Source of the DNA: Methylotenera_A sp044222005
Lineage (GTDB): Bacteria; Pseudomonadota; Gammaproteobacteria; Burkholderiales; Methylophilaceae
Assembly (NCBI GenBank): GCA_044222005.1
Contig: JBGANY010000012.1
Coordinates: 1-59,668 of the forward strand
DNA: 59,668 nucleotides
Reading direction: 5' to 3'
Shown here: positions 59,647 to 59,668 of the stretch, piece by piece
Position numbering within the stretch: the stretch's first letter is position 1
How the letters are laid out: each line of letters starts with the position of its first letter
Notes under the pieces: generated by a model
What the model was told of the DNA's origin: nothing
Databases searched by the model: none
Seen by the model: only the letters and a program-made list of their open reading frames with translations
Position numbers and translations under genes: made by a program

Positions 59647-59668
59647 TTCAAACTAACGGATTCTGAAA

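Overview
The window looks like a piece of a betaproteobacterial chromosome, most likely a methylotroph of the Methylophilaceae. This is inferred from the epsA/E/L/F/G gene set, which matches the organisation known from Methylobacillus, together with the rnr-rlmB, mqo and long-form infA genes at the right end. About 52 kb is two adjacent surface-polysaccharide loci that are visibly more AT-rich than the core genes at 53-59 kb. No insertion sequence, integrase, CRISPR array or rRNA was seen. One tRNA-Leu(CAG) lies on the minus strand between the polysaccharide region and the core genes.

Locus 1 (1-27.5 kb, all +) looks like an O-antigen or capsule cluster. It opens with the 3' part of a Wzx flippase, an acetyltransferase and a methyltransferase. 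A nonulosonate (legionaminate-type) pathway follows: neuA, neuB, neuC, neuD and an aminotransferase carrying an N-terminal CBS pair. Next comes the most striking block, two sugar-amidination cassettes in mirror order: amidotransferase - HisF-like - HisH-like - 480-aa glycosyltransferase-like protein - HisH-like - HisF-like - amidotransferase. Three glycosyltransferases, a three-gene pathway for a 6-deoxy-L-HexNAc (L-QuiNAc or L-FucNAc), gmd/rmd (GDP-D-rhamnose), a WbpV-like reductase, a small PglC-like initiating transferase, a WbpM-like dehydratase and galU complete it. Two gene relics (near 20.6 and 22.9 kb) suggest past remodelling. hpt, an unrelated housekeeping gene, ends the block.

Locus 2 (28-52.7 kb) is a second exopolysaccharide system. 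It has an EpsA-type LuxR regulator with its own terminator, a small exported protein, and the export module epsE-epsL-epsF-epsG. A minus-strand group follows (Wzy_C-type ligase/polymerase, Rossmann-SAF oxidoreductase, and a probable 44-aa protein). A + strand assembly block follows: WecE-like transaminase, WzxC-like flippase, seven glycosyltransferases, epimerase, acetyltransferase, a GT26 transferase fused to a STAS domain, an ExeA-like ATPase and galE. It ends with a convergent WcaJ-like initiating transferase. No exosortase is visible although the module is of the exosortase-associated type. Two separate initiating phosphoglycosyltransferases and two flippases support two distinct polymers.

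The right end holds core genes: rnr, rlmB, mqo, an OmpA-family lipoprotein, infA and a cold-shock protein gene with a long leader that contains a terminator-like hairpin.
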